Below are positions 62,586 to 64,000 of a stretch of DNA of 64,000 nucleotides, one piece after another. The position numbers and the translations under genes are program-made. This DNA comes from JBOGXB01 sp050694215 (GTDB taxonomy: Bacteria > Actinomycetota > CADDZG01 > WHSQ01). Under the pieces are notes generated by a model. That model was not told where the DNA came from, did not search any database, and saw nothing but the letters and a program-made list of their open reading frames with translations. The stretch is from NCBI GenBank assembly GCA_050694215.1, contig JBOGXB010000001.1, positions 17,718 to 81,717 of the forward strand, written 5' to 3'. Numbering within the stretch: the first letter of the stretch is position 1; each line of letters begins with the position of its first letter.

Positions 62586-62858
62586 GTGCCCTGCTACAGG
62601 TGTGGTCGCGTCCAGACCGATCCGGCGCCGGGACGGCCGTCTTCGTGGGCGCGAGCCGTCGTCCATGGCGAGCAGGTCCTCGTCTGTCCCGAATGCCAGT
62701 CGATCCATCCGAGCTGGACCGACGAGCTCGACCGCTGCCCCCACTGTGGGAACACGCGCCTCTCGATCGTCATGGGTTCCGTTCTGTGCAGACAATGTGG
62801 GAACGATTGGCCCGCGCAGATTCAGTCGGTTGTTGCAACACCCACCACCCGAGCATAG
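62586..62858 (+). pseudogene. Zinc-ribbon protein gene disrupted by IS30 insertion
   Basis: A GTG start at 62586 opens an 90-residue frame with three zinc-ribbon-type CxxC sets (CYRCGRV, VCPECQS, CPHCGN, CRQCGN). The last ~13 residues (IQSVVATPTTRA) are encoded by the left end of the IS element, so the natural C-terminus is lost. The start has TAGAAA 7 bases upstream. Function of the intact protein is unknown; it may still be made as a slightly altered product. Confidence 0.55.
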
Positions 62859-63829
62859 GCCTCGGCGGGCGAGTCCCAACCGAGGGTTTTTCGTGGACGA
62901 CCGTTCAACTCGGCAGCGATCGCATTGAGTTCCCGGAGCGAGAAGTGAGAGAGATCCGCGGTGCGGGGGAGATATTGACGCAGGAGGCCGACCGTGTTTT
63001 CCGCCGTGCCTCGCTGCCATGGGGCACCGGGGTCGCAGAAGTAGACCTGGACTCCGCTGTCGACCGTGAAGCGGGTGTGCTGCGACATCTCTTTGCCCTG
63101 GTCCCACGTCAGCGATCGGCGCACGTGCAGCGGCAACTTCCTCACGACCTTCGCCAGGCCTGCGGTAACCGACTCCGCGGTGCGATCGGGAACCGGAAAC
63201 AGCAGGGTCAGTCGCGTGGTCCTCTCGTTAAGCATGCCGACAAAGGACTCGCTGCGCGCTCCCGCGATGAGATCTCCCTCCCAGTGGCCTGGGATCGCCC
63301 GATCATCGGCCTCGGGGGGACGCTCGGAAATCATCACCATGTCCGAGAAGCGTCCTCTGCGTTCGGGACCGCTGCGTCGCCTCCGGTGTGCCCGACGCAG
63401 ATGACGGACCAGCTCCTGCTTGAGGACACCTCGAGCTTGGACGTAGAGCGCACGGTAGATGGCTTCAGGCGACACCCACCATCGTTCATCATTCGGATGT
63501 GTCCTGCGCAGGTGGGCAGCGATCTGCTCGGGCGACCATTTCTTCTCGAGCAGCCTCTCGACCTTACGGGCGAGGCGCGGATGGCGCTCGAGCTTGAACG
63601 CCTTGGGCCGGCGTGCCCTCTGCGTCGCCCGGCGGTGCGCCGCCGGAGCCCGGTAATGGCTCCTGGGACTGGGTGCTGTGTTGCGGCGGATCTCTCGGCT
63701 GATCGTCGAGGGAGCCCGCCCGAGCTCCTGCGCTACCTGTCGTCGGGACACGCCTTGGCACAGCCCGATCTGGATAAAGCAGCGTTCGTCAAGGGACAGC
63801 CTTGGACCCGGCAACGGCACCACCTCCAT
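62822..63829 (-). CDS. IS30-family transposase
   Basis: 335 residues from the ATG at 63829, inside the element; the open frame continues beyond the right IR. An N-terminal helix-turn-helix (LSLDERCFIQIGLCQGVSRR, STISREIRRN) precedes the DDE domain: Asp in HWEGDLIAG, Asp in LTWDQGKEM and Glu in GTAENTVGLLRQYLP. The frame is intact, so the element may be active. The last codons and stop lie across the left IR. Confidence 0.9.
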   Translation of the reverse strand: MEVVPLPGPRLSLDERCFIQIGLCQGVSRRQVAQELGRAPSTISREIRRNTAPSPRSHYRAPAAHRRATQRARRPKAFKLERHPRLARKVERLLEKKWSPEQIAAHLRRTHPNDERWWVSPEAIYRALYVQARGVLKQELVRHLRRAHRRRRSGPERRGRFSDMVMISERPPEADDRAIPGHWEGDLIAGARSESFVGMLNERTTRLTLLFPVPDRTAESVTAGLAKVVRKLPLHVRRSLTWDQGKEMSQHTRFTVDSGVQVYFCDPGAPWQRGTAENTVGLLRQYLPRTADLSHFSLRELNAIAAELNGRPRKTLGWDSPAEAYARVVGVATTD

Positions 63830-63858
63830 CGTTATCCAACAGAGGTGTTGCAACAGCC
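62829..63858. mobile_element. IS30-family insertion sequence
   Basis: The ends form an inverted repeat, GGTTGTTGCAACACC at 62829-62843 and GGTGTTGCAACAGCC at 63844-63858, 14 of 15 matching as reverse complements. It encloses one transposase gene. A clear target duplication was not found. Confidence 0.75.
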
Positions 63859-63944
63859 ACGTGGATTCGCACGGCCAAAACGCGCTGTACTTTGCTGGCC
63901 GAGGCACTAGCTCAAGTCGGATCACTCCCGGCACCGCCTCCCAC

Positions 63945-63998
63945 TCATCCCGTCTCGACCAGGAAGTTGTCTATCAGCCGCGCCGGGCCCACCCTTGC
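63945..63998 (-). CDS. panC: Probable 3' end of panC (pantothenate synthetase), truncated by the window edge
   Basis: The minus strand reads ARVGPARLIDNFLVETG and a stop. Pantothenate synthetases end with a similar A-x-x-G-x-x-RLIDN segment. Only 17 residues are visible, so this is a tentative call. If right, the IS lies between panC and the dnaE region. Confidence 0.4.
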   Translation of the reverse strand, partial: ARVGPARLIDNFLVETG

Positions 63999-64000
63999 GG

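Overview
The window is a dense, high-GC chromosomal segment from a bacterium that looks like a member of the Actinomycetota, probably a deep-branching or uncultured lineage. Evidence: a cell-division and wall (dcw) cluster with SepF, YggT and DivIVA/Wag31 but no FtsA, a DUF3040 protein, a DUF6504 protein, an SOS-type DnaE2, frequent GTG/TTG starts, and ATGA/GTGA overlaps between neighbours. Many genes have a TAnnnT box 6-9 bases before the start codon and no Shine-Dalgarno sequence, which points to leaderless mRNAs, a known actinobacterial habit.

Layout. 1-8.6 kb: mixed metabolic and envelope genes (secreted CocE-like hydrolase, ThiE, Ca2+/H+ exchanger, amidohydrolase, PspC/SHOCT pair, DUF59, VOC protein, threonine synthase, DUF2269). 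8.6-13.5 kb: an SOS promoter with a perfect LexA-type box, then DUF6504, a thioesterase and DnaE2, which carries three unusual in-frame insertions, two of them long palindromes. 13.5-21.9 kb: zinc-ribbon protein, aldo/keto reductase, a giant secreted subtilase with FG-GAP repeats, DNA polymerase IV, DUF3040, a MerR regulator. 21.9-31 kb: two divergent MoxR-DUF58 operons, one with a TgpA-like transglutaminase, separated by a striking inverted repeat. 31-34.4 kb: HNH nuclease, SLC13 permease, and an AT-richer stretch holding a decayed ABC-transporter ATPase.

34.2-52.3 kb: the dcw cluster, mraZ - small ORF - rsmH - ftsL - ftsI - murE - mraY - murD - ftsW - murG - murC - murB - ftsQ - ftsZ - pgeF - yggS - sepF - yggT - divIVA. 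Promoter and MraZ boxes lie before mraZ, an internal promoter before murE, a promoter and dyad before ftsZ, and a terminator after ftsZ. murF is missing from its usual place. Together these genes make UDP-MurNAc-peptide, lipid I and lipid II, and build the divisome.

52.3-64 kb: a metal-binding membrane protein, a lone receiver domain, ileS (divergent from a DUF167 gene across a 26-bp bidirectional promoter), a DksA/TraR protein with a histone-H1-like tail, lspA, rluD, the main replicative polymerase dnaE, a zinc-ribbon gene interrupted by an IS30 element, and what looks like the end of panC.

No rRNA, tRNA, CRISPR array or phage module was seen. The most unusual items are the palindromic in-frame inserts in DnaE2, the leaderless promoter pattern, and the hairpin between the two MoxR operons.
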